61,086 nt of DNA, from positions 1-61,086 of the IMG/VR virus record IMGVR_UViG_3300046660_000208; one strand, given 5' to 3'. Shown here piece after piece: positions 15,712 through 25,761 of the stretch. The translations under genes were made by a program, and so were the position numbers. Position 1 is the first letter of the stretch. Every line of letters starts with the position of its first letter. Under the pieces are notes generated by a model. It saw only the letters and a program-made list of their open reading frames with translations. It did not search any database and had not been told where the DNA came from. This stretch comes from a virus.

Positions 15712-16218
15712 ATGACAATTACTATTACAGACCTACTCAATCTTCAGGACGAAATTTTTAAAATTAATGAAGCCAACGGCTTTTGGGAAATGGGTGTCGA
15801 GAACCGCTCCTTTGCACAGCACATCTCTCTGGTCCATTCGGAAATTTCTGAGGCTGTCGAGGCAGACCGCAAAGACCTTAACGATGATAAGCTCACGGAA
15901 TATCTTGGCCGCGACGTAGAACTTGCCGACACCGCTATTCGTATCCTTGATTGGACCGGGGCTAACAAGTGGGCCTATACCACGCAGTACGCAGAAGAAT
16001 ACTACGTCGATTATGCCGACTTCTCTGAATTCGCGGCTGAGCTTCATCTCCTCGTTTCTAGCTGGTACGCCACTGACAATGTGGCATGGGGCTTCATCGT
16101 TCTAGACGAAATCGTTAAGTATGTGAATGACAACGATATTCCTTTCATGGAAATCATTGAGAAGAAGTTGCAGAAGAATCGCGAGCGCGGTTACAAGCAT
16201 GGTGGGAAGAATTACTAA
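15712..16218 (+). CDS. MazG-like nucleotide pyrophosphohydrolase
   Basis: 168 aa from ATG 15712; an in-frame GTG at 15679 would overlap the upstream gene. The all-alpha NTP pyrophosphohydrolase motif is visible: HSEISEAVEADRKD supplies ExxE and VELADTAIRILD supplies ExxD. These enzymes hydrolyse (d)NTPs to monophosphates and in phages have been linked to (p)ppGpp-related control or dUTP removal. Placed between ThyX and the reductase genes, in keeping with nucleotide-pool control. Followed by a terminator. Confidence 0.8.
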   Translation: MTITITDLLNLQDEIFKINEANGFWEMGVENRSFAQHISLVHSEISEAVEADRKDLNDDKLTEYLGRDVELADTAIRILDWTGANKWAYTTQYAEEYYVDYADFSEFAAELHLLVSSWYATDNVAWGFIVLDEIVKYVNDNDIPFMEIIEKKLQKNRERGYKHGGKNY

Positions 16219-16237
16219 TCAATTCAATTAGTAAAAG

Positions 16238-16269
16238 AAAATTACCCGCCAGTGAGGCGGGTAATTTTT
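16238..16269 (+). terminator. rho-independent terminator after MazG
   Basis: AAAATTACCCGCC - agtga - GGCGGGTAATTTTT, strong stem and T-run. Confidence 0.9.
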
Positions 16270-16281
16270 ATGGAGAAAGAT

Positions 16282-16557
16282 ATGACAGAAGAAAAATTTT
16301 ATATGCATCCAAAAGACATTGTCGAGCTTTTTAAAAAGTTCGAGATTGAAAAGAAGGATACGAAAAACCCAAAGAAAACAAAGCCGACTGGTAGAAAGCG
16401 CCCGAAGAATCATGACGGCCTGCCTCTGATGGAACGCTGCCAAGCCATTCTCGGTAAGAGGATGCGCGAGCGCAAAGGCGTTGGGTATATGCTAGATGGT
16501 GTACACGTTTCGTGCGAACGACTATTGCGCGAAGCGGGTTTATTTTTGTTGGACTAA
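16282..16557 (+). CDS. 91-aa basic protein, unknown
   Basis: Start chosen at ATG 16282, six bases after GGAGAAAG; earlier ATGs at 16252 and 16270 lie in or next to the terminator. Very basic in the middle (KKDTKNPKKTKPTGRKRPK), with a C-terminal helical part DGVHVSCERLLREAGLFLLD. Possibly nucleic-acid binding by charge; no domain recognised. Confidence 0.65.
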   Translation: MTEEKFYMHPKDIVELFKKFEIEKKDTKNPKKTKPTGRKRPKNHDGLPLMERCQAILGKRMRERKGVGYMLDGVHVSCERLLREAGLFLLD

Positions 16558-16569
16558 GATAATTTTAAC

Positions 16570-16598
16570 TTGACTTTTTAGAAGTTTTATGTTAAGAT
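16570..16598 (+). promoter_or_regulatory. sigma70-type promoter for the ribonucleotide reductase operon
   Basis: CTTGACT, 17 bases, TAAGAT, about 60 bases upstream of nrdI. Confidence 0.75.
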
Positions 16599-16656
16599 TT
16601 TAATCTTTCAATAATGAAAAATGGACTGTTCAAGTAGGCCAATAAGGAGGTGGCAG

Positions 16657-17046
16657 GTGTATAATATTGTCTTTTATTCCTCCGAAACTGGTAACACGCT
16701 TTCATTCATTAAGAAATTAGGTATGGAAGAAAACGCATTTCAGATAAAGTCTAAAATGCCAAATTTAGTAGAAATTTCAAGTCCTTACATTTTATTTATC
16801 CCGACCTACGCAGCAAATGACGGACGAGGGGCTATCCCAAAATCAATAGTAAAATTTCTAAATAATCAAAATAACAGAACACTCCTCAAAGGTATTGTGG
16901 CTTCCGGTAATAAAAACTTCGGGAGCAATTTTTGTCTCGCGGGTGATCTGATTTCTAATAAATGTGACGTGCCAGTCTTATATAGATATGAGCTACGAGG
17001 CACGCAGCACGACGTAACAAATGTAATGGATATTTTCAATGCTTGA
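16657..17046 (+). CDS. nrdI: NrdI flavodoxin of class Ib ribonucleotide reductase
   Basis: 129 aa. GTG start at 16657, six bases after AAGGAGG; the upstream ATG lacks such a site. The flavodoxin FMN-phosphate loop YSSETGNT is at residues 7-14, and [19 protein letters not shown] plus [13 protein letters not shown] are NrdI family segments. NrdI delivers oxidant to assemble the dimanganese-tyrosyl cofactor of NrdF. Overlaps nrdE by 8 bases. Confidence 0.92.
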   Translation: MYNIVFYSSETGNTLSFIKKLGMEENAFQIKSKMPNLVEISSPYILFIPTYAANDGRGAIPKSIVKFLNNQNNRTLLKGIVASGNKNFGSNFCLAGDLISNKCDVPVLYRYELRGTQHDVTNVMDIFNA

Positions 17047-19153
17047 TTACCACTCTCTTAACGCACTACTGGCAATTCCCACGCACGATGGAAAAGTAAA
17101 TTTCGACGCCGACAAAGAGGCGGCGCGTCAGTATTTTTTGAATCATATAAACCAAAATACCGTTTTCTTCCATTCTCTGGAAGAGAAAATCGCATACCTT
17201 ATCGAGAATGAATATTACGAGCAAGACGTTTTTGATCTATATAAATTTGAAGATATCAAAAACCTATTCAAGACTATCTACGATGTAAAATTCCGCTTCC
17301 CCTCATTCATGGGAGCTTTTAAATTTTATACTCAATACGCGATGAAGACGTTTGATGGCGAACGCTACATCGAACGCTACGAAGATCGCGTCTGCATGAC
17401 AGCGCTCTACCTTGGCCGTGGCGATTTAGCTCTGGCGAAAGATATCGCTTCTGCCATTGTTAAGGGTGAATACCAACCTGCTACGCCCACCTTCCTTAAC
17501 TCCGGTAAGAAGCAACGCGGCGAACTTGTTTCATGCTTCCTTCTCCGTGTCGAAGATAATATGGAAAGCATCAGTCGTGCCATTAACTCTTCGCTTCAAC
17601 TTTCTAAGCGCGGAGGCGGTGTTGCTCTCCTCCTCACAAACCTTCGTGAAGCCGGTGCGCCGATCAAGAAAATTGAGAATCAAAGTTCAGGCGTTGTGCC
17701 CGTTATGAAAATTCTGGAAGATTCGTTCTCTTATGCGAATCAACTTGGTGCTCGACAGGGGGCAGGCGCGGTTTACCTCAACGTCCATCACCCCGACATT
17801 TTGACATTCCTCGACACGAAGCGTGAGAACGCTGATGAAAAGGTTCGCATCAAGACTCTCTCCCTTGGCTTAGTTGTTCCAGATATTACGTTCGAATTGG
17901 CAAAGAAGAATGAAGACATGTTCTTGTTTTCACCTTATGATGTTGAACGCGTCTACGGTAAACCGATGTCTGAAGTTTCTATTACAGAGAATTACTATGA
18001 CATGGTGGCAAACACTGAGATTCGCAAGAAGTCAATCTCGGCTCGTGAACTGTTCCAAATCATCGCTAAGATTCAATTTGAATCCGGTTATCCATATCTG
18101 ATGTTTGAAGACACTGTCAATAAGTTAAATCCTATTGATGGCGTGATCAACATGTCTAACCTTTGCTCAGAAATCCTACAGGTAAACACCCCTTCTGTTT
18201 ATGAAGACGATTTGGGCTACAAAGTTATTGGCAAAGACATTTCGTGTAATCTAGGTTCTCTTAACATTTACAACGCGATGAAATCTGCCGATCTTGGTAG
18301 ACTAGTTAGAACTTCGATCCTTGCCTTGAACACTGTTTCCGAAATGTCGTCTCTCGATAGCGTTCCTTCTATCCGTGAGGGTAATGCCAAGAGTCATGCC
18401 ATCGGCTTGGGCCAAATGAATCTTCACGGCTATCTTGGTAGTGAAAAAATTCATTACGGCTCTGAGGAATCTGTTGACTTTACAAACATTTACTTTTATA
18501 CAGTTTTATATCACGCATTGAAAGCTTCGAACGAACTGGCTAAGCTCCGTGGTAAATCATTCGACGGCTTTGAAAAAAGCGCTTACGCCGATGGGTCGTT
18601 CTTTGATAAATACATTAATCAAAAGTGGGAACCGAAGACTGAGCGTGTGAAAGAACTTTTCGATGGTAAGTTTATCCCGGCACAGGGAGATTGGGTCGAT
18701 CTGGCTCAAGCCATTGTTATTGATGGTTTGTATAATCAAAATCTTCAGGCCGTTCCTCCTACAGGTTCAATCTCTTATATCAACAATGCTACATCTTCGA
18801 TTCACCCGATTGTCGAAAAGATCGAAGCTCGCAAAGAAGGTAAGATTGGTCGCGTTTATTACCCCGCACCACATCTCACAAATGATAACTCGGAATATTT
18901 TGCCGATGCTTACGAAATTGGGCCAGAAAAAATTATTGATATCTATGCCGCCGCTACTCAGCACGTGGATCAAGGCCTGTCTCTGACATTGTTCTTCCCC
19001 GAGACGGCGACGACAAAAGATATCAACAAGGCTCAGATTTATGCGTGGAAGAAAGGTATCAAGACAATTTATTATATTAGAATTCGCAAAAAAGCTTTGG
19101 AAGCGAAAACAATAGAAGTAACTGAAGACTCTTGCGAAAGCTGCGTACTATGA
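17039..19153 (+). CDS. nrdE: class Ib ribonucleotide reductase large (alpha) subunit
   Basis: 704 aa, normal NrdE length. Family segments: [21 protein letters not shown] (active-site Cys), [26 protein letters not shown] (active-site Asn-Leu-Cys-x-Glu), [15 protein letters not shown] and [18 protein letters not shown]. The C-terminus ESCESCVL supplies the swinging CxxC reduced by NrdH. It reduces NDPs to dNDPs. The nrdF ATG overlaps the stop (ATGA). Confidence 0.97.
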   Translation: MLDYHSLNALLAIPTHDGKVNFDADKEAARQYFLNHINQNTVFFHSLEEKIAYLIENEYYEQDVFDLYKFEDIKNLFKTIYDVKFRFPSFMGAFKFYTQYAMKTFDGERYIERYEDRVCMTALYLGRGDLALAKDIASAIVKGEYQPATPTFLNSGKKQRGELVSCFLLRVEDNMESISRAINSSLQLSKRGGGVALLLTNLREAGAPIKKIENQSSGVVPVMKILEDSFSYANQLGARQGAGAVYLNVHHPDILTFLDTKRENADEKVRIKTLSLGLVVPDITFELAKKNEDMFLFSPYDVERVYGKPMSEVSITENYYDMVANTEIRKKSISARELFQIIAKIQFESGYPYLMFEDTVNKLNPIDGVINMSNLCSEILQVNTPSVYEDDLGYKVIGKDISCNLGSLNIYNAMKSADLGRLVRTSILALNTVSEMSSLDSVPSIREGNAKSHAIGLGQMNLHGYLGSEKIHYGSEESVDFTNIYFYTVLYHALKASNELAKLRGKSFDGFEKSAYADGSFFDKYINQKWEPKTERVKELFDGKFIPAQGDWVDLAQAIVIDGLYNQNLQAVPPTGSISYINNATSSIHPIVEKIEARKEGKIGRVYYPAPHLTNDNSEYFADAYEIGPEKIIDIYAAATQHVDQGLSLTLFFPETATTKDINKAQIYAWKKGIKTIYYIRIRKKALEAKTIEVTEDSCESCVL

Positions 19154-20097
19154 ATTTCTCTGGTGCTATTAATTGGAATCAATTAGAAGATAACATGGAT
19201 TTGGAAGTCTGGAACCGCATGACTTCCAATTTCTGGCTCCCCGAAAAAATCGCACTATCTAACGATATTGTGTCGTGGTCCACGATGAGCGAGATAGAAA
19301 AAGATACGTCGGTTAAGGTCTTTACCGGCCTTACGTATCTTGACCACTTACAAAGTTCAACTGGTGCCCCTTCTCTCATGGTAGATGCCGTGACACAGCA
19401 CGAAGAAGCTAACCTCGCTTTCATTGGTGCGATGGAGGCAATTCATGCTAGGTCCTATTCTTCAGTGTTTGCCACGCTGTGTAGCTCTTCTGAAATCGCG
19501 CAAGCGTTTGAATGGGCGAAAAACAATAAGCATCTTCAGCAGAAATATGAAATAGTAAACAAGTATTATGATGGAACCGATCCTCTTATGAAGAAAGCGG
19601 CTTCGGTATTTCTAGAAAGCTTTATGTTTTACTCAGGTTTCTACTTGCCCCTTAAATTGTCGGCAAGGAAAAAACTTACTAATACTGCGGATATTATTAA
19701 ATTAATTATTGCAGATGAGGCGGTACATGGTTATTACATTGGATATAAATTCCAAGTAGCGGCCCGAAAGCTTTCTCAGCCAGATCGAGACGAGTTGGAG
19801 CAAAAAGTTAAAATCCTTCTCAACTCACTTTACGCCGTAGAAACGGCGTATGCTTATGAAATTTATAAAGATATAGGTTGGTACGAAGAAGTCATTCCGT
19901 TTCTTAACTACAATGCAAACAAAGCTCTGATGAATTTAGGCTATGACGAAATGTTCGACTTTAGTGAAACACAAGCCGATCCTTCTGTCATTGCCGCACT
20001 CACGTCAGACGATAATCATGACTTTTTCTCTGGCGCAGGCTCAAACTACGTCATGGGTAAAGCAGTAGATACAGACGACTCAGATTGGGATTTTTAA
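19150..20097 (+). CDS. nrdF: class Ib ribonucleotide reductase small (beta) subunit
   Basis: 315 aa from ATG 19150. Metal ligands are visible in [22 protein letters not shown], which also contains the radical Tyr (SYS), and in [16 protein letters not shown] (ExxH). The C-terminal tail ends DTDDSDWDF, the acidic-aromatic type that docks to NrdE. It generates the tyrosyl radical with NrdI help. Confidence 0.96.
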   Translation: MNFSGAINWNQLEDNMDLEVWNRMTSNFWLPEKIALSNDIVSWSTMSEIEKDTSVKVFTGLTYLDHLQSSTGAPSLMVDAVTQHEEANLAFIGAMEAIHARSYSSVFATLCSSSEIAQAFEWAKNNKHLQQKYEIVNKYYDGTDPLMKKAASVFLESFMFYSGFYLPLKLSARKKLTNTADIIKLIIADEAVHGYYIGYKFQVAARKLSQPDRDELEQKVKILLNSLYAVETAYAYEIYKDIGWYEEVIPFLNYNANKALMNLGYDEMFDFSETQADPSVIAALTSDDNHDFFSGAGSNYVMGKAVDTDDSDWDF

Positions 20098-20099
20098 AA

Positions 20100-20345
20100 A
20101 TGTTTACGGTATATAGCAGAGATAATTGTGGGTTTTGCGTCAAGGCCTACGACCTTCTGGAAAAGAAGGGTGAAACTTATAAAAGCGAAAAATTAGACAC
20201 AGACGAAAAGGTGCAAGCCTTTATCGCTAAGGGTTTCAAACAGGTGCCGCAAATTTATCATAACGATGAGCATATAGGCGGATACGATAAGCTTGAAGCT
20301 TGGTACGCCGCGAGAGAAGTAGACGATAGTGCATTTGATGAATAA
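20100..20345 (+). CDS. nrdH: NrdH-type glutaredoxin-like redoxin
   Basis: 81 aa from ATG 20100. Thioredoxin fold with redox site CGFC (YSRDNCGFCVKAYDLLEKKG), cis-Pro segment QVPQIYHNDEHIGGYDKLEAW. In class Ib systems NrdH reduces the NrdE C-terminal disulphide. Last gene of the + strand module, followed by a terminator. Confidence 0.9.
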   Translation: MFTVYSRDNCGFCVKAYDLLEKKGETYKSEKLDTDEKVQAFIAKGFKQVPQIYHNDEHIGGYDKLEAWYAAREVDDSAFDE

Positions 20346-20349
20346 AAAG

Positions 20350-20371
20350 AAACCCCGCAATTGCGGGGTTT
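20350..20371. terminator. bidirectional terminator between the two halves of the genome
   Basis: Perfect palindrome AAACCCCGCAA/TTGCGGGGTTT, with T-runs on both strands. Ends nrdH and the - strand lysis operon. Confidence 0.92.
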
Positions 20372-20375
20372 TTCT

Positions 20376-20627
20376 TTATCTTTTATTATTTCTAACCATT
20401 CCATAACTAGAACTTAAACCATAGCGATCCTCGATTGCTTTGTTTAATGCAGTACCACCTTTATAAATATCATCTGCTATAGAAGCTTTTATTACCACGT
20501 TAATGATTTCAGGTTTTGCAGCTTCGAAAAGTTTCAGGACATGTTCAGCCCCTAGCCTTTCAAATTCTTCCACCGTGATATCTACAGTAACATCTCCTGA
20601 CGTGATCAGCATTACTTCTGGCCCCAT
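20376..20627 (-). CDS. small protein ending like the tape measure C-terminus
   Basis: 83 aa. The last 35 residues (ADDIYKGGTALNKAIEDRYG ... NNKR) closely match the last residues of the tape measure protein (AKDISKGGTNLNKAIEARYG ... GNKR). The N-terminal half, MGPEVMLITSGDVTVDITVEEF, is unrelated. It overlaps the Rz1-like gene by 16 bases and is the final cistron of the lysis/tail operon. Whether it takes part in tail initiation, chaperoning or competition is unknown. Confidence 0.75.
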   Translation of the reverse strand: MGPEVMLITSGDVTVDITVEEFERLGAEHVLKLFEAAKPEIINVVIKASIADDIYKGGTALNKAIEDRYGLSSSYGMVRNNKR

Positions 20628-20917
20628 TCTTCTTTTAGCTTGAGCGCGTTTGCGTTCTGCTTGTCGATCAACGCTGTTAGCTCTTTAAGTTTTAATTTAC
20701 AATTGAGTCTAGCATCGTTTAATTTGGCAATAAATTCCCCTACTTCACGTTCAGTGTAAACACCCGTTGGCCTCTTGGGAAGTCCTGAGCAGGTGCGTAA
20801 CGCAGCTGGAATCTCTATCGTATAAATTAAAGGCTCGTATTTAGTTATCGTCGTGCATCCGCTCAAGCTGACGCTGCAAGAGAGGAGACACAGCCCCATT
20901 ATCGCTTTCAGGTTCAT
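20612..20917 (-). CDS. Rz1-like outer-membrane spanin lipoprotein
   Basis: 101 aa with a lipoprotein signal peptide: hydrophobic core, then lipobox LSGC with Cys21. The mature part is helical and charged, ending KLKEEWGQK. Its gene overlaps the end of the Rz-like gene in another frame by 77 bases, the classical Rz/Rz1 architecture. Together they fuse inner and outer membranes at the last step of lysis of a Gram-negative host. Confidence 0.8.
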   Translation of the reverse strand: MNLKAIMGLCLLSCSVSLSGCTTITKYEPLIYTIEIPAALRTCSGLPKRPTGVYTEREVGEFIAKLNDARLNCKLKLKELTALIDKQNANALKLKEEWGQK

Positions 20918-21176
20918 TTCTTAAAATCTCCAATTCGTCTTCTAATTTTTGTGTCGCTTCGTTCTGTTGTGTTAAAAGATTCTCTAGAGACTGCTGCGCC
21001 GCTTTAGAATTATCTACTTCTAATTTTTTGGAAGTAAAGGCAGCTTTGAAGTTATCTCTTTCAATGCCTATTTGCAGAACGTCGTTTTTTAATTTTTGGT
21101 TCGCGGCGTACATGGAGCTAAAAGCTCCAAATACGAGTAGACCAACAATTACGTATGCTCCAATTTTCTCAAACAT
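20841..21176 (-). CDS. Rz-like inner-membrane spanin
   Basis: 111 aa: N-terminal membrane helix (GAYVIVGLLVFGAFSSMYAA, residues ~6-25) followed by a long coiled coil to the C-terminus, the type II inner-membrane topology of i-spanins. Directly downstream of the endolysin. Confidence 0.78.
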   Translation of the reverse strand: MFEKIGAYVIVGLLVFGAFSSMYAANQKLKNDVLQIGIERDNFKAAFTSKKLEVDNSKAAQQSLENLLTQQNEATQKLEDELEILRNEPESDNGAVSPLLQRQLERMHDDN

Positions 21177-22252
21177 TATTTATCCTCAAATGCTTTTCGG
21201 TAATTTTTATAAGCCGAAATAATCTTTTCCTGAGCAAAAATACCAAGTGCAGCAATGATCAAGAGGCTTAGGAAGATGGCTACAAGGATGCGCCAGTCTT
21301 GGAACCACGCCAGCGATCCAGCGAACGGAATCGATGTGAACCAATAACCGAAACGACCAAAGAAACCGGGCTGCATCGAAGGCGGCTGGCCAAGTACGGC
21401 GCTTGGGTCTTGACCTTGATCTTCAACAACTTCGGCAAGCTTCTGCTTCGTCAATGGTCCTACCTCACCATCCACGGTCAATCCATTTTCTTCCTGAAAC
21501 TGCTTCACAACTTCCTGAGTATGGCCACCAAAATCACCATCAGCGTCTACGTCATAACCAGCGGTTTGTAGCGCGCTTTGGACCGCAACAACATCAGCGC
21601 CCTTAGTTCCGATATCTACGGTTGGGTTACTGTAAGAAACCGGAGTAAACTTAGAGCTATTCAATTTGGCCTGCCACTTGCGATCAGCATTAGCGAGCTT
21701 GACGTGGTAGTTGTTTGCTTTAAATTCTTTTCCATTATATCCAGCTGCGAATACTTCCCATTTAGCATCTTTCAAAGCTTGAAAAATACCTTTGGCTTGG
21801 GCGAATTTAATGATGCCTTCAAGTTGATTAGCTTCACTCTGCGCCAGCCATTGCACCAATGAAAGCGCGGTGGGGAATCCCAACATGGCGTGATTGAAGC
21901 CCATGACTTGGCCCATGCCGAACGATGTTGACATGGCTGCAACCTCGTCGCCAGCGATTGAGGCGCAAAGATCAATTCTGTCATATGAAGTCTTGGGATA
22001 ATTTCTTACCCAAGTCTTATACGCAATACCAGCTTTTACAAGCTTGTCTCGCACAGCGCCTTTGGTGTAGCGATATGCCACGTGGGGCTCGTACAGCGCG
22101 ATCAAACGATTTGCGCTGTCGTAGCCCGATCCACGTGCTTCTACTTCTGCAACGGCTCTGAGACGCGATTCAGGGATGTTATATTTCGTGGCTAGAGCGG
22201 TGAAATCAGCCGCGCTAATTTTTCGCCCTGTGCCGTAATAAAAGTTTGTCAT
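21176..22252 (-). CDS. N-acetylmuramidase endolysin with peptidoglycan-binding domain and C-terminal membrane anchor
   Basis: 358 aa. Residues ~10-200 are an N-acetylmuramidase (DUF3380) domain: RAVAEVEARGSGYDSANRL with the probable catalytic Glu, LYEPHVAYRYT, STSFGMGQVMGFNH and FAAGYNGKEFKANNYHVKLA. Residues ~210-275 form a PG_binding_1 domain (GTKGADVVAVQSALQTAGYD). Near residues 317-340 is a membrane helix (ILVAIFLSLLIIAALGIFAQ). No separate holin is obvious, so the anchor may tie the enzyme to the inner membrane. ATG overlaps the J-like stop (TAATG). Confidence 0.9.
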   Translation of the reverse strand: MTNFYYGTGRKISAADFTALATKYNIPESRLRAVAEVEARGSGYDSANRLIALYEPHVAYRYTKGAVRDKLVKAGIAYKTWVRNYPKTSYDRIDLCASIAGDEVAAMSTSFGMGQVMGFNHAMLGFPTALSLVQWLAQSEANQLEGIIKFAQAKGIFQALKDAKWEVFAAGYNGKEFKANNYHVKLANADRKWQAKLNSSKFTPVSYSNPTVDIGTKGADVVAVQSALQTAGYDVDADGDFGGHTQEVVKQFQEENGLTVDGEVGPLTKQKLAEVVEDQGQDPSAVLGQPPSMQPGFFGRFGYWFTSIPFAGSLAWFQDWRILVAIFLSLLIIAALGIFAQEKIISAYKNYRKAFEDK

Positions 22253-25200
22253 TACGTTACCAATCTGCTAAATTGTGATGAATAGAGATAACCATTGCCA
22301 CCGGCATAACTATCGATTGTACTTACTCTGTAATAATATGTCGTGCCCGACGCTAGGCCTGTGATAGATACGCCCAAGGCATTTCCATCAAATACTCTGT
22401 TACCCACGGCAGGGGTAAAGCCATTGGTGGTGCTCATGAACACTTGATACTTAGTCACATCAGATAATGCGACAGCGCTCCAAGTAATATCAATTCTGCC
22501 CGCTGAAGGGCTTGTTGAACTAATTGTCGTTGGGGCAGGAGGTGCAGTATCAGCGACATTCAATGTAGTTTCAGGACCAGTCAAACTTGCGTTTTCTGCA
22601 TTGACTTTGACCGAGAAATTACGCCAAGGTCCACCATCTGCCACTATCTGCGAGTTGCTATAAAAATAATTATTGGTAGTGACTGTGGTCGTTCTGATCA
22701 GTGCGCCAACGTTATTATAAATTTTAACTCTGTATAAATTAGCGCTTGTTACAGTGTTCCATTGAATATTAGATTCAACGCCGGTATAAGGATTGGCAAT
22801 TGATAATCCAGTAACCGCGCCAAGGGTTAGACCAAGAATTTGGTCCACTACCGCAGCGGATTCGCCGTAATCATTTATTGCGTAAACATTAACTTGGATT
22901 CTGGACCAAGGTCCGCCTACCGCTGTAACTTCTGAAGAAGTCCAAGACAAGAAAGGAGAACTAACAGTTTTTGAAAGTTTAACGGTGTTAAACGTTCCAC
23001 TGCCGGGAGAACTTTCAATCAGCACTTCCCCTCGGTAAGACGTGGCACGAGGCGCGGCGTTAAACGTTGCCTGAATCGTACCGCCGTTGACATCAGCTGT
23101 CGCATCTAGATTACTTACAAGACCCGGCGTTAGTGAAGGCGTGCCGAAGTTTTGCGGATTAGGATTGATGTACTTCCAAGGTCCAATAATATTATTTAAA
23201 GCCGCAACCCTTACATAAACATCACCAGCATTCGCAATAATCTGAAAGTTAGTGTTTGGCCCGCTATAAACCGTTAGCCAATTGATGCCGTCGTAAGAAA
23301 TTTGCAGAATATAGCTCGTGGCTCCAATAGCACCGGCCCACATTGCGTTGATCAATACTGGATCGCTGCCGCTCAAAGGGTCTTGAGAAATATGCAAACT
23401 TGTGATGGATGGTCCATCTGGAATAACACCGGGGCCTAAATATGTTACACCGGGAGGAGGTGTACCAGCATCGGCGGCATAAACCCTAGGGTCATCTATC
23501 ACAAGAGATAGATCAACTTTATCAACACCTCTCATTGTGGTGCCGACAACAATAAATCTTTTCTTGTACTCAGTTGTGGAACCTAATACAAAAGCCGTTT
23601 CTTTTGCATCTCCTTCCAGAGACAGCACCTCTTCAATGGTCATCCCCTGAGAAAGTTCTAGGGCTTCCAACGATCCCGTTTCTAACCTCACTTCGTTAGA
23701 GAAATCATTTTCAAATACTTCTATAGGCCCAAACTCTTTGCCGTCGCGTCTTCTCAGAGAAATGTAATTAGGCTGTGCCCCACTTAATGTTACACTCCTA
23801 TCAAAAATTAAAACCTTATCAATCGGTAAGTAATCTGCCACAAGGCCGTTTTGTGACCATCCCGGTACGTCATGGCTGACAATTACTGGATCACCTTTAA
23901 GCAATAGTCTTCCATCTGCTTCGGTAGAAACCGATGCAAAAATTCGCCTATATGAATTAGACGCCGCTCGATACATTCCTTCGCGCCAAGCCTGCGATCT
24001 ATTAGTGATGCCAAATATTTGAACCCTAGCTGGCTTAGTTGAATTAGAACCGGGTAATGTGCATTGAACTTCAGAATTTACCCACGTCGTGCTATCCATA
24101 AATTCAACAATTACGTCATCGGCACTGTCTTCACCTTTAGCAATATGCGTAGACTTAAAAGTGTTTTTTAGAATTGACTGAGGCGTGATAACTGTGCGCG
24201 CCAAGGCTCGCTGCTGATCCCTGACGAACGTAATCATTCCCGCGACTAGAATTGGCTGCGTTCTGACAACAGAAAGAACAGACGTTAGCGCGTCCCAAAG
24301 GGTCTTCGACGTGTCAAACACCCCATTGAACGAATCCCCTCTAGCGGTATAAACACTGTGTAGGTTTGAAAGTTTCTGAATATCAATTCGACTATCTGGC
24401 AATCCCGCGCCATATACGGTATTTCTTAATATATCAGCTGCGATCCAAGCTGGTGAGTTAGTGTAAACCGGCGAAGTCCAACTCTGAGACGCATCACTCC
24501 ATGTTGGAAGTTTGCTTCTTTGGATCGTGTTGATTTGTGTCGAGCTTTGATTTGTCAGCTGATTCGACGCTCTAATCTTTACTGCAAGAAGTGTGACATC
24601 TGGATAAATGTTGTCATCTGGAATAAAGGCGCGCAGGGCTTGCCAAATAATGTCGTTACCGTAACGAGCATCAGTTTGTTTTGTGCTAGTTCTTCTTACT
24701 TGAACTTCGTATCGACCTAGACTTACGTATATATCTCTTGTGTAACGACGCTGTGTCTGATCGGCCAATGTAAATGATTCATTTAATACAGTGACGAATG
24801 AACCGATTGGATCACCAACGTTATTGATCTCTCTTACTTGCACGGTATAACTGACTGAAGCATTGCTAAGACCTCCAGCGTCATTAGCGTAATACAGACC
24901 GCGCGGTAAAACAATATCAACTTGTAAATGGTCCGTGGCTTGGTTGTTCGGGTTGGCCACGTAAGGGCCTACCCAATCCGAAGTGTTGATCATCTCCTGT
25001 CCATTTACTTCTGACGAAGTATTGACGTTGGATGGAAACAACGTGATGCGGCCACCGGGAGGAATAATCTCTAACTGAACGTTAGAGAAAGTGCTGCTCA
25101 ATCCAGTAGATGAGTCCCAAAGCTCTGTCTCACCAATATTAATCTTATCTACATCGTAATAACCCACACCTAGGCAGAGCAATTCGTAGAGATACTGATC

Positions 25201-25761
25201 ATTATTTTCGAAATTTTGATACGGCTGTGACGCAAAGTCTGGAAATAGGATATGCTTCCCATAAAGCCTTGGGATAGGTTCTAACAGACGCGCTCTGTTG
25301 CCTTGGGCTTCCAAGTTATATGTAGGGCTAGCAGCTTCACTTGATTGCTGAGACTTGCTCTTTGGAACGTTAGGTCCTAGGAACGCATTAATTAAAAATG
25401 TTCCGCCAAGAACGATAGCTGCTGAAATAAGCCCTAAGCCAATAGCACTTGTGACACCAATAAGTCCGCCAATGGCTCCTGCGAGCGGGCCTGCGACAAT
25501 GCCTAAAGCAATAACAGCAATTGTTCTTAAAATATTTTTAAACTGCTGTCCACGAGGGATGATGATGAATTTAATTTCATCCTCTTTGATGCCAATCGTT
25601 TTACCCCAATCCTTACGAAAGATCGGTTCGCCGTTTCTGACACAGATTACTGGCTCGCTTTTATAGGGCGCACCTAGTCTATCAGCTAGATCATAATAAG
25701 TGTCGCTGCAAACATAGTTGTCAAATTTTAATTTTGCAAATGGTGTGTTATATTCAATCAT
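22252..25761 (-). CDS. tail tip attachment protein (lambda J-like) with fibronectin-type domains
   Basis: 1169 aa. A Gly/Ala-rich hydrophobic stretch lies at residues ~75-125 (AGPLAGAIGGLIGVTSAIGL), as in J-like proteins, then the J core (RLYGKHILFPDFASQPYQ, YELLCLGVGYYDVDKINIGE). From about residue 780 on it has repeated fibronectin III-like units (SYILQISYDGINW, YRVKIYNNVGALI, TKYQVFMSTTNGFTPAVGN). It closes the tail tip, contacts the receptor and is placed after NlpC/P60, as in lambda order. Confidence 0.88.
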   Translation of the reverse strand: MIEYNTPFAKLKFDNYVCSDTYYDLADRLGAPYKSEPVICVRNGEPIFRKDWGKTIGIKEDEIKFIIIPRGQQFKNILRTIAVIALGIVAGPLAGAIGGLIGVTSAIGLGLISAAIVLGGTFLINAFLGPNVPKSKSQQSSEAASPTYNLEAQGNRARLLEPIPRLYGKHILFPDFASQPYQNFENNDQYLYELLCLGVGYYDVDKINIGETELWDSSTGLSSTFSNVQLEIIPPGGRITLFPSNVNTSSEVNGQEMINTSDWVGPYVANPNNQATDHLQVDIVLPRGLYYANDAGGLSNASVSYTVQVREINNVGDPIGSFVTVLNESFTLADQTQRRYTRDIYVSLGRYEVQVRRTSTKQTDARYGNDIIWQALRAFIPDDNIYPDVTLLAVKIRASNQLTNQSSTQINTIQRSKLPTWSDASQSWTSPVYTNSPAWIAADILRNTVYGAGLPDSRIDIQKLSNLHSVYTARGDSFNGVFDTSKTLWDALTSVLSVVRTQPILVAGMITFVRDQQRALARTVITPQSILKNTFKSTHIAKGEDSADDVIVEFMDSTTWVNSEVQCTLPGSNSTKPARVQIFGITNRSQAWREGMYRAASNSYRRIFASVSTEADGRLLLKGDPVIVSHDVPGWSQNGLVADYLPIDKVLIFDRSVTLSGAQPNYISLRRRDGKEFGPIEVFENDFSNEVRLETGSLEALELSQGMTIEEVLSLEGDAKETAFVLGSTTEYKKRFIVVGTTMRGVDKVDLSLVIDDPRVYAADAGTPPPGVTYLGPGVIPDGPSITSLHISQDPLSGSDPVLINAMWAGAIGATSYILQISYDGINWLTVYSGPNTNFQIIANAGDVYVRVAALNNIIGPWKYINPNPQNFGTPSLTPGLVSNLDATADVNGGTIQATFNAAPRATSYRGEVLIESSPGSGTFNTVKLSKTVSSPFLSWTSSEVTAVGGPWSRIQVNVYAINDYGESAAVVDQILGLTLGAVTGLSIANPYTGVESNIQWNTVTSANLYRVKIYNNVGALIRTTTVTTNNYFYSNSQIVADGGPWRNFSVKVNAENASLTGPETTLNVADTAPPAPTTISSTSPSAGRIDITWSAVALSDVTKYQVFMSTTNGFTPAVGNRVFDGNALGVSITGLASGTTYYYRVSTIDSYAGGNGYLYSSQFSRLVT

